A DNA stretch of 12,492 nt from Rickettsiales bacterium UBA2645 (GCA_002359655.1 DENL01000025.1:1-12492); one strand, 5' to 3'; counted from the first letter of the stretch, positions 1 to 8,175 are shown. Translations and numbers: made by a program. Notes: generated from the sequence alone by a model not told the origin.

Positions 1-79
1 CCCCCATTTTTTTAATTATGCCCTAATTTGCCTATGGGCTTGGTGCCTTGATTTTGAAGGGTTTGTGATGGTTTTTCTG

Positions 80-103
80 AATTTTGAACACGTGTTCAAA
101 ATT
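80..103. terminator. 24-bp perfect palindrome downstream of the helicase gene; possible terminator
   Basis: The arms AATTTTGAACAC and GTGTTCAAAATT are exact reverse complements with no spacer, so the site is a perfect 24-bp dyad about 30 bp past the helicase stop codon. On the plus strand it is followed by GGG and a run of seven T (107-113), the layout of an intrinsic terminator for a plus-strand gene arriving from the left. On the minus strand only short T stretches follow, so it would be a weak terminator for the helicase itself. A protein-binding site is the alternative. The dyad is certain; its function is inferred. Confidence 0.45.
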
Positions 104-134
104 GGGTTTTTTTGTGATTAATTTAACGATATTT

Positions 135-2099
135 TTACCAAGAATTTCTCGGACTTGCAGGTCTTCTGTCGCCAAAAGGTTTTCTGTCTCTGTTATTTGA
201 GCTTGGTCTTCTTTCCAAAAAAGATCCTTCTCTACGATCTTTAAATCCTGACCCTGATCTCTCTGCGGAACTACTTCTTCTGTCGCCGCTTCTGTTGTTG
301 CGAGAATCATCTGATCTAAAAGAGCTACTACGATCTGAGCCAAATGATGATCCGCTTCTGCGATCTGAAGATGAAGAGCTGCTTCTTCTGTCTCTATCAA
401 AACCACCGCCAAATGAAGAGCTTCTTCTATCCGAGTTGCTGCGTGAAGCTGGTCTTTCAGAGTTACCAAAAGAATCACTTCTTCTGTCATTGTTAAAATT
501 TCTACCATTTCTAGCTGGCGGCAAACCATCGCGACCAACGAAAGTGGGTTGCTCGCTTCTAGAACCTCGCGAATCAGATTTTTTGCCTTTTAACCAGCTC
601 AAACCAAAACCACCGCCTTTTTCTTCTTCTTTAACACGAAAAGGAGTGTCGCGAGTTTCGCTGCGAGCTTGTTGTCTGTCATTTGATCTTTTTCTGCCAA
701 AGCCAATAAAGCTTAAGAGACTACTTTTTGTGCCATCTGGCTGAGCTTCTTCAGAGCGTCTTGGTCTTCTGTCAGAAGTTTTTGTGTTAGAAAATTTTCT
801 GTCATCTCTTGAATGTGAAGGTTTTGCAGCAGATCTGCGGTCGTTACTTCTTGCGCTAGAAGCAGGTCTTTCATCTCTGTTACTTGGTCTGCTTGGATGT
901 GAGCGTGAAGTTTTTGGTCGAGAACTTCTTTCTTCTGAAGTGTGGCTTGCAGGAGCGGCAGCAACTCCGTGATAAGCGTGAGTTTCATCAACCGGAATTT
1001 TGAATCTAATAGTTTTTTCTACTGCTTGTAAAAGTCTTTTTTCAGAAGGATCGCAAAAAGAAATGGCAATACCTTGTCTTCCGGCTCTGGCAGTTCTGCC
1101 AATACGATGTACGTAGCTTTCTGGATCCATTGGAATATCAAAATTAATTACATGGCTGATTGCAGGAACATCAATGCCGCGCGCCGCAATATCAGTTGCA
1201 ATCAAAACCTGAACTTTACCTTCGCGAAAACTGGCCAAAGCTTTTTCACGAGCACCTTGCGATTTATTGCCGTGAATTGCTGCAACTGAGATCGAATTTT
1301 TTTCTAAAAATTCTTCAATACGATTGGCTCCATGTTTGGTTTTTGAAAAAACTAAAACACTTTTAGCGTCGTCTTCTTTCAAGATACGTTTGAGAAGTGA
1401 GAGTTTATTGCCTTTTTCAACGAAGTTAATTTTTTGCTCAATGCGCTCAACTGTTGTTGCTTGTGGCGTGATTTCAATTTTTATTGGATTTTTTAAAATT
1501 GAATTGGCCAAGTCGGCAATAGCTTCAGGCATTGTTGCCGAAAAGAAAAGTGTCTGACGACGCTCAGGAATTTTGGCGATAATTTTTTTAATGTCGTTGA
1601 AAAATCCCATGTCCAACATGCGATCTGCTTCGTCCAGAACAAAAATTTCTAGATTCATAAAACGAATATAGCCTTGAGTGGCAAGATCTAATAAGCGACC
1701 AGGAGTGGCGATCAAAATATCAACACCGCGTTGCATTTTAGCAATTTGTGGGCGTTCAGAAACTCCGCCAAAAATTACGGTGTGGCTTAAGTTTAAGTCT
1801 TTGCCGTAGAGTTCGATATTTTCAGCAATTTGCGAAGCCAACTCTCTTGTTGGCGTTAAGATTAAAGCTCTCACCGATCCGCCTTTGACGGGATTATTGC
1901 TAGCAAAAAGATTGTGTATAATCGGAAGCGAGAAGGCGGCAGTTTTGCCAGTTCCAGTTTGTGCAACACCTAAAATATCTCTACCTTCAAGTAGAGGCGG
2001 AATTGCTTGTAATTGGATTGGAGTAGGGACTTTATATCCTTTGCTTTCAAGTGCTGTAAGGATTTTAGGATTGAGATTTAAATTTTCGAAAGTTGTCAT
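135..2099 (-). CDS. rhlE: RhlE-like DEAD-box ATP-dependent RNA helicase with long Ser/Arg-rich C-terminal tail
   Basis: This is a 654-residue ATP-dependent RNA helicase that unwinds or remodels RNA in the cytoplasm, typically in ribosome assembly or mRNA decay. All family motifs are visible: Q motif with Q29, Walker A AQTGTGKT (46-53), PTRELA (83-88), TPGR (132-135), DEAD (156-159), SAT (187-189), ARGID (306-310) and HRIGRTAR (331-338). The two RecA domains end near residue 375. The remaining 270 or so residues are low complexity, dominated by DRRSS-like repeats with Gly and Asn, as in basic RNA-binding tails of RhlE proteins but unusually long. Two less degenerate islands sit in the tail: SLLSFIGFGRK and FGLSWLKGKK. 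No strong Shine-Dalgarno precedes the ATG, and no better in-frame start is visible, since the Q-motif region begins within the first few residues. RhlE is preferred over DbpA or CsdA because of the core sequence and tail type; the exact subgroup is inferred. Confidence 0.93.
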   Translation of the reverse strand: MTTFENLNLNPKILTALESKGYKVPTPIQLQAIPPLLEGRDILGVAQTGTGKTAAFSLPIIHNLFASNNPVKGGSVRALILTPTRELASQIAENIELYGKDLNLSHTVIFGGVSERPQIAKMQRGVDILIATPGRLLDLATQGYIRFMNLEIFVLDEADRMLDMGFFNDIKKIIAKIPERRQTLFFSATMPEAIADLANSILKNPIKIEITPQATTVERIEQKINFVEKGNKLSLLKRILKEDDAKSVLVFSKTKHGANRIEEFLEKNSISVAAIHGNKSQGAREKALASFREGKVQVLIATDIAARGIDVPAISHVINFDIPMDPESYVHRIGRTARAGRQGIAISFCDPSEKRLLQAVEKTIRFKIPVDETHAYHGVAAAPASHTSEERSSRPKTSRSHPSRPSNRDERPASSARSNDRRSAAKPSHSRDDRKFSNTKTSDRRPRRSEEAQPDGTKSSLLSFIGFGRKRSNDRQQARSETRDTPFRVKEEEKGGGFGLSWLKGKKSDSRGSRSEQPTFVGRDGLPPARNGRNFNNDRRSDSFGNSERPASRSNSDRRSSSFGGGFDRDRRSSSSSSDRRSGSSFGSDRSSSFRSDDSRNNRSGDRRSSSAERSGSGFKDRREGSFLERRPSSNNRDRKPFGDRRPASPRNSW

Positions 2100-2448
2100 T
2101 TTAAAATATTAATTGTGAAAAAAAGTCGACCTTGCTTGGTGCTTACAAGTGCCGAAATAACTACATCTTAAGTTATCTAATTTTTTTTAAGAGCTTATGA
2201 GATTTGAAGAAAACTGTTCTAAGTTTTAAATGGGTTTCAAGTCTTTGTAATTATGCTACATATAAACTGAGTTTGAAAACTCAGATATATTTTTACGCGC
2301 TAGAAAGTTTGTGAATTCATCTAGTGCGGGGTTCAACACAACAAAGCCAGACGCCTTGATATGTTTTTTATCGTATCATCAAATTTTGTGTTTCGCCATT
2401 AGATAGCAAGATTTTCTAAATACTAGGAACTATTTTGTTACTGCGATT
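2100..2448. other. 349-bp gene-free stretch between efflux channel and helicase genes
   Basis: I find no convincing gene here. It should hold the end of the efflux transcript and the promoter and leader of the helicase, both read on the minus strand. Structures seen are an 8-bp-stem hairpin at 2267-2284 (entered separately) and a weaker stem at 2357-2378 (TGATATG paired with CGTATCA, one G-T wobble, T-rich loop). The part next to the helicase ATG is A/T-rich with no Shine-Dalgarno. A long leader before an RNA helicase could be regulatory, but nothing conserved is recognisable. Confidence 0.6.
2267..2284 (-). terminator. Hairpin downstream of the efflux operon; possible terminator
   Basis: CTGAGTTT and AAACTCAG form an 8-bp perfect stem with a 2-nt centre (or 7 bp with a 4-nt loop). 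On the minus strand, about 165 bp past the outer-membrane channel stop codon, it is followed only by TTTATAT, which is a weak U-tract. It could end the efflux transcript or lie in the helicase leader. The stem is seen; the role is inferred. Confidence 0.3.
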
Positions 2449-3954
2449 TTATTGAGCTTTAGATGTTTCCAACTCTTCCAACTCAGAACCGCCGCCCATC
2501 ACTTTGTAAAGCATAATCAAGTTAGTGATGTATTCTTTTTTGCTAGCGGCTTGATTTTGTCTAGCTGTTAGAAAAGTGATTTGAGTATTTAAAACATCTA
2601 AAGCGCTCATTATTCCAGCTTCGTGTTTGCTTTCTGAAAGGTCGTAAGATTTTTTACTTACGGCTAAAATTTTGTTGTAAGATCTAAGTTGATTTGTTAC
2701 CGACTCTCTCTCAGCCAACTGATCGGAAGCTTCGCGGAAAGCAGTTTGAATAGCTTTCTCATATTGTACAATCTGAATGTTTTTTCGCGCATTTGCGATG
2801 TCTAAATTAGCAATATTTCTGCCGCCAGAAAAAATTGGCAAATTAATTTGCGGAGTAAAAGTCCAGCTTCTTGAATTGGTTAAAGTGTTTAAATTTCTTG
2901 AACCGTAACCAAAGGTTCCGGTCAAAGTAATTGAAGGGAAGAACGCGGCACGAGCAGCGCCAATATTAGCGTTAGCTTCTTTTAAATTATGCTCAGCTTG
3001 CTTGATGTCGGGGCGCAAAAGCAAATTTTCTGAAGGTACAAAATCAAGCAACTCTTCATCAATTTTAATGTCATTAATAGTTGAATCTTGTGGCAGAGAG
3101 CTTTCATCGAAAACTCCAGTTAAAGCCATCAAAGCATTTACGTCTTGAGTGACGATTTTTTTGTAAGATTCAAAACTAACTTTAGCATTTTCCTTTAAGC
3201 TTTGAGCGGCAAGCAAAGTAGCTTGAGAGTCAATACCATTTTTGTAGCGCCTTTCAGTCAAAGTGTAGCGATCACTTTGAACTTTCATATTTTGCTCAGC
3301 GATTTCTAAAATTTCTTGATCGAGCAAAAGTTGAGCATAGGCATTCGCCGTTTCAGCTATCACGCTAATTTTTGTGATGTTTCTTGCTTCTTTAGTTGCG
3401 AGAAAATCTTCTAAAGCGGCTTTCTTTAAACTGCGTAGTCTGCCAAAAAAATCGACTTCGTAAGAGGTGAATCCTACGTTGGCGCGATATTGTCTTTTTG
3501 GTGTGAAGCTGGCAAATCCGCTAGGAACACCTTGTCTGGTTTCGTAAGCAGAACCAGTAATTGTTGGCAATAAATTTGAGCGCGCAACGCCGTTGGTGCC
3601 TTCAGCAACTTCGATATTTAAAGCAGCAATTTTAAGATCTTTATTATTATCAAGTGCTAGCTGAATCAGTCTTTGTAAATCAGGAGATTGGAAATATTCA
3701 CGCCAAGAAATCATCGCTAACTTTTTCTTGCCCGATTCTTGTGCTGATGCAAAAGGAACTGGAGCTTCAGGCTTTTTATATTTCGGCTCCATCGTGCAAG
3801 ACGAAACAAGAGTTGCGATAATTAAAATTATTCCTCTATGTCCCTTTGACATACGGGACGGGGTTCCCCGCAAGGCGGGGCGCGACTCGTGTCGCGTTTC
3901 CGTATCACGAAGGGATAAAGGATAAATTATTTTTGAAAAATTTTTTATTTTCAT
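2449..3954 (-). CDS. RND efflux outer-membrane factor lipoprotein (OprM/NodT family)
   Basis: This is the outer-membrane channel of a tripartite RND pump, a TolC-like trimeric duct docked to the adaptor and pump encoded just upstream. The product has 501 residues. The mature region starts at lipobox LVSSC (Cys53), followed by MEPKYKKPEAPVP, which is typical of NodT/OprM proteins. Family sequences include SYEVDFFGRL (164-173), LLLRPDI (311-317) and IGAARAAFFPSITLTG (331-346), covering both outer-membrane efflux repeats. The start ATG overlaps the pump stop as ATGA, giving 4-nt overlap and probable translational coupling, so this start is well placed. Oddly, residues 11-43 are encoded by an inserted GC-rich palindromic element (see the repeat entry), which separates the basic start MKIKNFSK from the hydrophobic IILIIATLVSSC. 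Without the insert the signal peptide would be 20 residues. Translation might instead begin at Met35 inside the element (MSKGHRG then the hydrophobic core). Family assignment is firm; the true start is uncertain. Confidence 0.93.
   Translation of the reverse strand: MKIKNFSKIIYPLSLRDTETRHESRPALRGTPSRMSKGHRGIILIIATLVSSCTMEPKYKKPEAPVPFASAQESGKKKLAMISWREYFQSPDLQRLIQLALDNNKDLKIAALNIEVAEGTNGVARSNLLPTITGSAYETRQGVPSGFASFTPKRQYRANVGFTSYEVDFFGRLRSLKKAALEDFLATKEARNITKISVIAETANAYAQLLLDQEILEIAEQNMKVQSDRYTLTERRYKNGIDSQATLLAAQSLKENAKVSFESYKKIVTQDVNALMALTGVFDESSLPQDSTINDIKIDEELLDFVPSENLLLRPDIKQAEHNLKEANANIGAARAAFFPSITLTGTFGYGSRNLNTLTNSRSWTFTPQINLPIFSGGRNIANLDIANARKNIQIVQYEKAIQTAFREASDQLAERESVTNQLRSYNKILAVSKKSYDLSESKHEAGIMSALDVLNTQITFLTARQNQAASKKEYITNLIMLYKVMGGGSELEELETSKAQ
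3825..3832. repeat. 8-bp direct repeat, left flank of the palindromic element
   Basis: AAATTATT here recurs exactly at 3924-3931 and the pair brackets the palindromic element. The two copies are 99 bp apart, so element plus one repeat copy equals 33 codons. This is what a target-site duplication would look like. In AT-rich DNA an 8-bp match can arise by chance, but the placement precisely at the element ends supports duplication on insertion. Confidence 0.6.
3833..3923 (-). repeat. GC-rich palindromic element inserted in frame in a coding sequence (Rickettsia-palindromic-element-like)
   Basis: A 91-bp block is much richer in GC than its surroundings: 48 of 75 bases at 3841-3915, and 31 of 38 at 3859-3896 by hand count. 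Plus-strand coordinates give a branched fold. An outer stem pairs about 3833-3839 with 3917-3923 (one G-T wobble), TCCCTT 3841-3846 with AAGGGA 3910-3915, and ATACGG 3851-3856 with CCGTAT 3900-3905, with a 4x4 internal loop. It encloses two perfect hairpins: CCCCGC/GCGGGG (3866-3880, loop AAG) and CGCGAC/GTCGCG (3881-3896, loop TCGT). An 8-bp direct repeat flanks it. It is read in frame as part of the channel signal peptide. Rickettsia palindromic elements are known to insert in frame in genes; relation to those families is by analogy only. Confidence 0.8.
3924..3931. repeat. 8-bp direct repeat, right flank of the palindromic element
   Basis: This is the second copy of AAATTATT, matching 3825-3832. 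On the coding (minus) strand it reads AATAATTT and contributes codons for Ile-Ile on each side of the insertion. Deleting from one copy to the other rejoins MKIKNFSKII directly to LIIATLVSSC. Confidence 0.6.
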
Positions 3955-6900
3955 TTGGCAGTTTTTTTAGCAATTTTTTGTACCCAGACAAAAAACATTG
4001 GCACGAATAAAGTAGCGAAGAAAGTTGCGGCAAACATACCGCCCATCACGCCAATACCGATGGCTCTTTGGCTGGCGGATCCTGCTCCGTGAGCAATTGC
4101 CAGCGGAGTAATTCCAAGCATAAAGGCCATTGAAGTCATGATGATTGGGCGGAAACGTAATTTAACCGCAATCAAAGTTGCTTCGATAGAATTGTGACCT
4201 TCGTCGTAAAGACTTTTAGCAAATTCAACAATCAAGATAGCGTTTTTGGCTGACAAACCAATGGTGGTTAAAAGACCAACTTGGAAGTAGACGTCATTGC
4301 TCATTTGTCCGAGAGTTGAAGCAGTCAAAGCGCCAAAAATTCCAAAAGGTACTACCAGAATTACTGAAAAAGGAATTGACCAGCTTTCGTAAAGCGCGGC
4401 TAAAGACAAGAAAACTACGATCAATGAAATTGCGTAAAGACCCAAAGTTTGCGAGCCAGAAGATTTTTCTTCGTAAGAAAGTCCTGACCAAGCGTAGTCA
4501 ATTCCATCTGGTAAGTTTTTGATCATCTTTTCCATTTCTAACATTGCAGTTCCAGAGCTTACTCCTGGAACTGGACCACCTTGAATATTGACTGAAGAAA
4601 CTCCGTTAAAGCGCTCTAGTTTTGGCGAACCAAAAATCCAACGCGCTTTAGCAAAGCTACTAAATGATACCATTTTTCCGTCAGAGTTTTTGACGTACCA
4701 TTTTTTCAAATCGTCTGGATTCATGCGGTAGCTAGCGTCACCTTGTAAGTAAACTTTTTTAATCCTGCCTTTATCGATGAAGTCATTGACGTAAGAAGAG
4801 CCCCAAGCAGTTTGCAATGTTGAATTAATATCAGAAATTGAAATACCAAGCGCAGCAGCTTTTTGGTAGTTGATTTCAAGTTTATATTGCGCCATGTCAT
4901 TTAATCCATTTGGACGCACCCCAATTAGAAGTGGATTTTTCGACGCCATTCCAAGCAATTGATTACGAGCTGCCATCAAAGCTTCGTGACCAAGTCCGGC
5001 ACGATCAAGCAATTGTAAATCAAAACCAGAAGCATTACCAAGCTCGCGAATTGGTGGCGGGAAAAAAGTAAATACAAAAGCGTCTTTGATTTGCGAAAGT
5101 GTTGCCATAGCGCGTCCAGAAATAGCCATAACTGTTTGGTCTGGTCTTTCTCTTTGGCTCCAATCTTTAAGCCCGATAAAACCAAACCCAGCATTTTGGC
5201 CGCGTCCAGCAAAGCTAAATCCGGAAACAGTAAAAAGATGTTCGACATTATCTTTTTCTTTTTCGAGGAAATAGTCTTCGACTTTTTTCAAACTTTCAGA
5301 AGTTCTTTCAAGTGAAGCACCGCTTGGAGTTGCTATCATTAAGTACATCGTGCCTTGATCTTCAGTTGGCAAAAATGAAGTGGGCAGGCGATTAAATAAA
5401 AATATTAAACCGCCAATCATCACGAAATAAACCATAAAAAATCTAAAACCGCGCTTGATCATTTTATTGGCGGATTCGCCGTAGAAATTTCTTAGAGATT
5501 CTAGTTTTTTGTTAAAAAAGTTGAGGAATCTATTTTCTGTAAGTTTACGACTTTTCTTCTCTGGCTTCAAAATCGTTGCGCAAAGTGATGGAGATAAAAT
5601 CAACGCCACTAAAACTGAAAGTACCATTGCTGAAACAATCGTAATTGAGAATTGACGATAAATTGCACCAGCTGATCCGCTGAAGAAAGCCATCGGAATA
5701 AATACTGCTGATAAAACCATGGCAATACCAATCAAAGCGCCAGTGATTTGTTTCATTGATTTGCGTGTGGCATCAATTGGTGACAAGCCTTCTTCATGCA
5801 TGATACGTTCAACGTTTTCAACAACAACAATGGCATCGTCAACCAAAAGACCAATCGCCAAAACCATGGCAAACATGGTCAGAGTGTTAATCGTAAAACC
5901 GCAGGCAAATAAAATTGCAAAAGTGCCAAGCAAAACTACAGGAACGGCAATAGTTGGAATTAAAGTTGCACGGAAATTTTGTAAGAAAAGTAACATGACT
6001 AAGAACACCAGAAATATAGCTTCAATCAAGGTTTCAACTACACCTTTAATTGAGAGTTTAATAAAAGGAGTTGAGTCGTAAGGATAAATTACTTTCACAC
6101 CTTTTGGTAAACCTTGTGACATTTCGGCCATCTTTGTTTTGACGGCATCAGCGGTTACAAGAGCGTTAGCACCAGAAGCTAAAATAACTGCCATACCAGC
6201 TGCGGGGTGTTGTTTGTAGCGCGCTTCAGTACTGTAGCTGAGTAATCCTAACTCGATTCTTGCTACATCTTTTAAGCGTATTTGTGCACCTTTTTTATCG
6301 GCGCGCAAAATAATTTTTTTGAAATCATCAACAGTTTTTAATTTTGATTGTGAAGTAATTGTGGCATTTAATTGTTGACCCTTAACTGCCGGAAGTCCGC
6401 CAAGTTGACCTGCGGAAACATCGGCGTTTTGTGCTTTGATGGCGGCGATTACTTCAGCAGTTGTCATTTTATAACCAAAAAGCTTGTGGGGATTAAGCCA
6501 AATTCTCATGGCGCGCGGGTTACCAAAAGTTGTAACGTCGCCAACACCATTGATACGAGAGATATTATCTTTGATATCGGAAAGCAAAATATCGCCAAGC
6601 TCGCCTTCATTTAACGAGTTATCTTCGGAATAAAGACCAATTACGACCAAGAAGTTATTGTTGGATTTTCTGACCCTAACACCTTGTTGCTGAACTTCTT
6701 GTGGCAAAAGCGGCATTGCTGATTGCAAGCGGTTTTGTACTTGTACCTGAGCAATGTCGGGATTGGTTTTTGGCTCGAAAGTTAGAGTGATAGTAACATT
6801 ACCATCAGAGTCACTTGTCGAACTAAAATAACGCACAGCGTCAATTCCAGTAAGGCTTTGTTCAATTACTTGCGTAACGCTGTTTTCCAGAGTTTGTGCT

Positions 6901-7058
6901 GAAGCACCAGGAAGTGAAGTTGTGATTGAAACTGCTGGCGAAGCAATATTTGGATATTGCTCAATTGGCATTTTCAGCAGCGCCAAGGCGCCAGCCATCA
7001 TGACAATAATTGCTAAAACCCAAGAAAAAATTGGGCGATCAATGAAAAAATTCGACAT
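3951..7058 (-). CDS. acrB: RND multidrug efflux pump, inner-membrane transporter (AcrB/MexB type, HAE1 family)
   Basis: This proton-driven, trimeric inner-membrane transporter captures hydrophobic compounds from the periplasm and membrane and expels them through the outer-membrane channel. At 1035 residues it is normal length. The first membrane helix follows MSNFFIDRPIFSWVLAI. The proton-relay residues are present at nearly AcrB numbering: D407 and D408 in GLLVDDAIVVVENVER and K938 in GLSAKNAILIVEFA. The switch-loop segment GFSFAGRGQN (613-622) keeps the two Phe residues of AcrB, and SFLPTEDQG (561-569) is also typical. Twelve membrane helices and two large periplasmic loops are arranged as in the family, and the C terminus is basic (KIAKKTAK). 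Its ATG lies 7 nt after the adaptor stop and its TGA overlaps the channel start, so the three genes form one operon. No missing key residues were seen. Drug range cannot be read from sequence. Confidence 0.97.
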   Translation of the reverse strand: MSNFFIDRPIFSWVLAIIVMMAGALALLKMPIEQYPNIASPAVSITTSLPGASAQTLENSVTQVIEQSLTGIDAVRYFSSTSDSDGNVTITLTFEPKTNPDIAQVQVQNRLQSAMPLLPQEVQQQGVRVRKSNNNFLVVIGLYSEDNSLNEGELGDILLSDIKDNISRINGVGDVTTFGNPRAMRIWLNPHKLFGYKMTTAEVIAAIKAQNADVSAGQLGGLPAVKGQQLNATITSQSKLKTVDDFKKIILRADKKGAQIRLKDVARIELGLLSYSTEARYKQHPAAGMAVILASGANALVTADAVKTKMAEMSQGLPKGVKVIYPYDSTPFIKLSIKGVVETLIEAIFLVFLVMLLFLQNFRATLIPTIAVPVVLLGTFAILFACGFTINTLTMFAMVLAIGLLVDDAIVVVENVERIMHEEGLSPIDATRKSMKQITGALIGIAMVLSAVFIPMAFFSGSAGAIYRQFSITIVSAMVLSVLVALILSPSLCATILKPEKKSRKLTENRFLNFFNKKLESLRNFYGESANKMIKRGFRFFMVYFVMIGGLIFLFNRLPTSFLPTEDQGTMYLMIATPSGASLERTSESLKKVEDYFLEKEKDNVEHLFTVSGFSFAGRGQNAGFGFIGLKDWSQRERPDQTVMAISGRAMATLSQIKDAFVFTFFPPPIRELGNASGFDLQLLDRAGLGHEALMAARNQLLGMASKNPLLIGVRPNGLNDMAQYKLEINYQKAAALGISISDINSTLQTAWGSSYVNDFIDKGRIKKVYLQGDASYRMNPDDLKKWYVKNSDGKMVSFSSFAKARWIFGSPKLERFNGVSSVNIQGGPVPGVSSGTAMLEMEKMIKNLPDGIDYAWSGLSYEEKSSGSQTLGLYAISLIVVFLSLAALYESWSIPFSVILVVPFGIFGALTASTLGQMSNDVYFQVGLLTTIGLSAKNAILIVEFAKSLYDEGHNSIEATLIAVKLRFRPIIMTSMAFMLGITPLAIAHGAGSASQRAIGIGVMGGMFAATFFATLFVPMFFVWVQKIAKKTAK

Positions 7059-7065
7059 CAGTAAA

Positions 7066-8175
7066 TTATTTTATTTCTTGTGTGACTAACGGAGTTGGAT
7101 TTACTTTAACACCTTCGGCAAGTTTTTGAAAACCTTCGTAAATTATTTTATCACCTTCATTTAGGCCTTCTTCAACAATCCAAGAATCTTGGTAAATTTT
7201 CTCAGCTTTGATTATTTGAGATTTTACGGTATTATCTTGACCAACGACCCAAACTACCAAGCTACCATTTGGCGCACGGTTGGCTGCTCTTTGTGGAATA
7301 GTGATCGCATCAAATGGCTTTAAATGAAGCTTGGCACTAACAAACATTCCGGGAAGAAGCTTTTTGTCTTTATTAGAAAAAATAGCTCTTAGCCTGACTG
7401 AGTCAGTACTTTCATCGGCAAATACTTCAGAAAATTTTAACTTACCAACATTGTGATAATTTGGATCTTCTGTTACTAGACTGACAGAAAGCTCTTCATG
7501 ATTGCCAAGTGCAATTGCATCTTTACTTGATTGCTCCATATCAACATAAATTGGGTCGAGTTGAGTTATTGTGGTTAAAGCGTCAGCTTGATTGGCAGTG
7601 ACCAAAGCACCTTGAGTAAAATTTGATTTGCCAATATAGCCAGAAATTGGTGCTAATACCGAAGTGTAATCAAGATTTTTTTTAGCTTTACTTAAATCAG
7701 ATTGAGCTGAAGCAAAAGCAGCATTTACATCATCAAACTCTTGTTTGCTGATCGCATCTTGGGCGATCAAATTTTGGTAGCGATCTCTTTTAGCTTTAGC
7801 GGCTTTAAGAGCACTAACTGCACTATTATAAGCTGCTTTGTAAATTGCAGAATCAATTTCATAAAGTTGCTGACCTTGTTTTACAAAACTACCTTCAACG
7901 AATTTCACTTCCTTAATTACACCGTCAACTTGTGGGCGAACTCCGGAAATTTTTTGACCATTAACACGTCCAGGTAATTCAATAAATAATTCTATTTTCT
8001 GTTTTGTAGCATTAACTGTTGTGACCGCAATCGCAGGATTGACGGTATTATTTTGACTTGCGTTATTCGCATTTGGTTGATTGTATTTTGGCTGAATCCA
8101 AAGAAAATATCCAGCAACCAAGGCAGCTGGCAAAACAATGATCGCCAGATTTTTACTTTTATTTTTTATTTTCAT
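7066..8175 (-). CDS. acrA: RND efflux periplasmic adaptor (AcrA/MexA-type membrane fusion protein)
   Basis: This adaptor joins the inner-membrane pump to the outer-membrane channel. From the chosen start (MKIKNKSKNLAII) it has 369 residues. A hydrophobic segment at about 9-27 (NLAIIVLPAALVAGYFLWI) has no lipobox Cys, so it should act as an uncleaved anchor rather than a lipoprotein signal. Then follow the lipoyl half-motif PQVDGVIKEVKFVEGSFVKQGQ, an Ala/Lys-rich alpha-helical hairpin, the second lipoyl half LAPISGYIG, and beta-barrel and membrane-proximal domains. A longer reading from 8217 would add 14 residues, but it lies on the predicted -10 and operator and so should not be transcribed. 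The first gene of the pump operon, it is controlled by the operator at 8211-8233 and probably by the divergent AcrR-like repressor. Confidence 0.93.
   Translation of the reverse strand: MKIKNKSKNLAIIVLPAALVAGYFLWIQPKYNQPNANNASQNNTVNPAIAVTTVNATKQKIELFIELPGRVNGQKISGVRPQVDGVIKEVKFVEGSFVKQGQQLYEIDSAIYKAAYNSAVSALKAAKAKRDRYQNLIAQDAISKQEFDDVNAAFASAQSDLSKAKKNLDYTSVLAPISGYIGKSNFTQGALVTANQADALTTITQLDPIYVDMEQSSKDAIALGNHEELSVSLVTEDPNYHNVGKLKFSEVFADESTDSVRLRAIFSNKDKKLLPGMFVSAKLHLKPFDAITIPQRAANRAPNGSLVVWVVGQDNTVKSQIIKAEKIYQDSWIVEEGLNEGDKIIYEGFQKLAEGVKVNPTPLVTQEIK

Noticed and set aside
2..121. Plus-strand frame open from the window edge to a TAA near 119-121
   Set aside because: It would be the 3' end of a gene to the left, but it is short, aromatic-rich, runs through the palindrome and resembles no protein I know.
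32..538. 168-codon open frame on the minus strand across the helicase tail
   Set aside because: It overlaps the Ser/Arg-rich tail in another frame. The DNA repeats there keep several frames open, and the product is a low-complexity Leu/Glu/Ala string with no family features.
295..744. 149-codon plus-strand open frame antisense to the helicase tail
   Set aside because: The Leu/Ser-rich product is the complement of the same repeats. The real helicase frame continues unbroken through it.
713..991. 92-codon minus-strand open frame in the helicase tail
   Set aside because: This is a shifted reading of the same repetitive region. No frameshift in the helicase needs to be invoked.
2322..2345. tRNA-like GGGGTTCAA segment
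   Set aside because: It looks like a T-loop, but the flanking bases do not form a T-stem and no acceptor or anticodon arms are found.
3728..3925. 65-codon plus-strand frame through the palindromic element
   Set aside because: It is antisense to the channel gene and exists only because the near-palindrome is open on both strands.
5719..6081. 120-codon plus-strand frame within the pump gene
   Set aside because: It is antisense to strongly conserved RND transporter sequence including the D407/D408 helix; a shadow frame.
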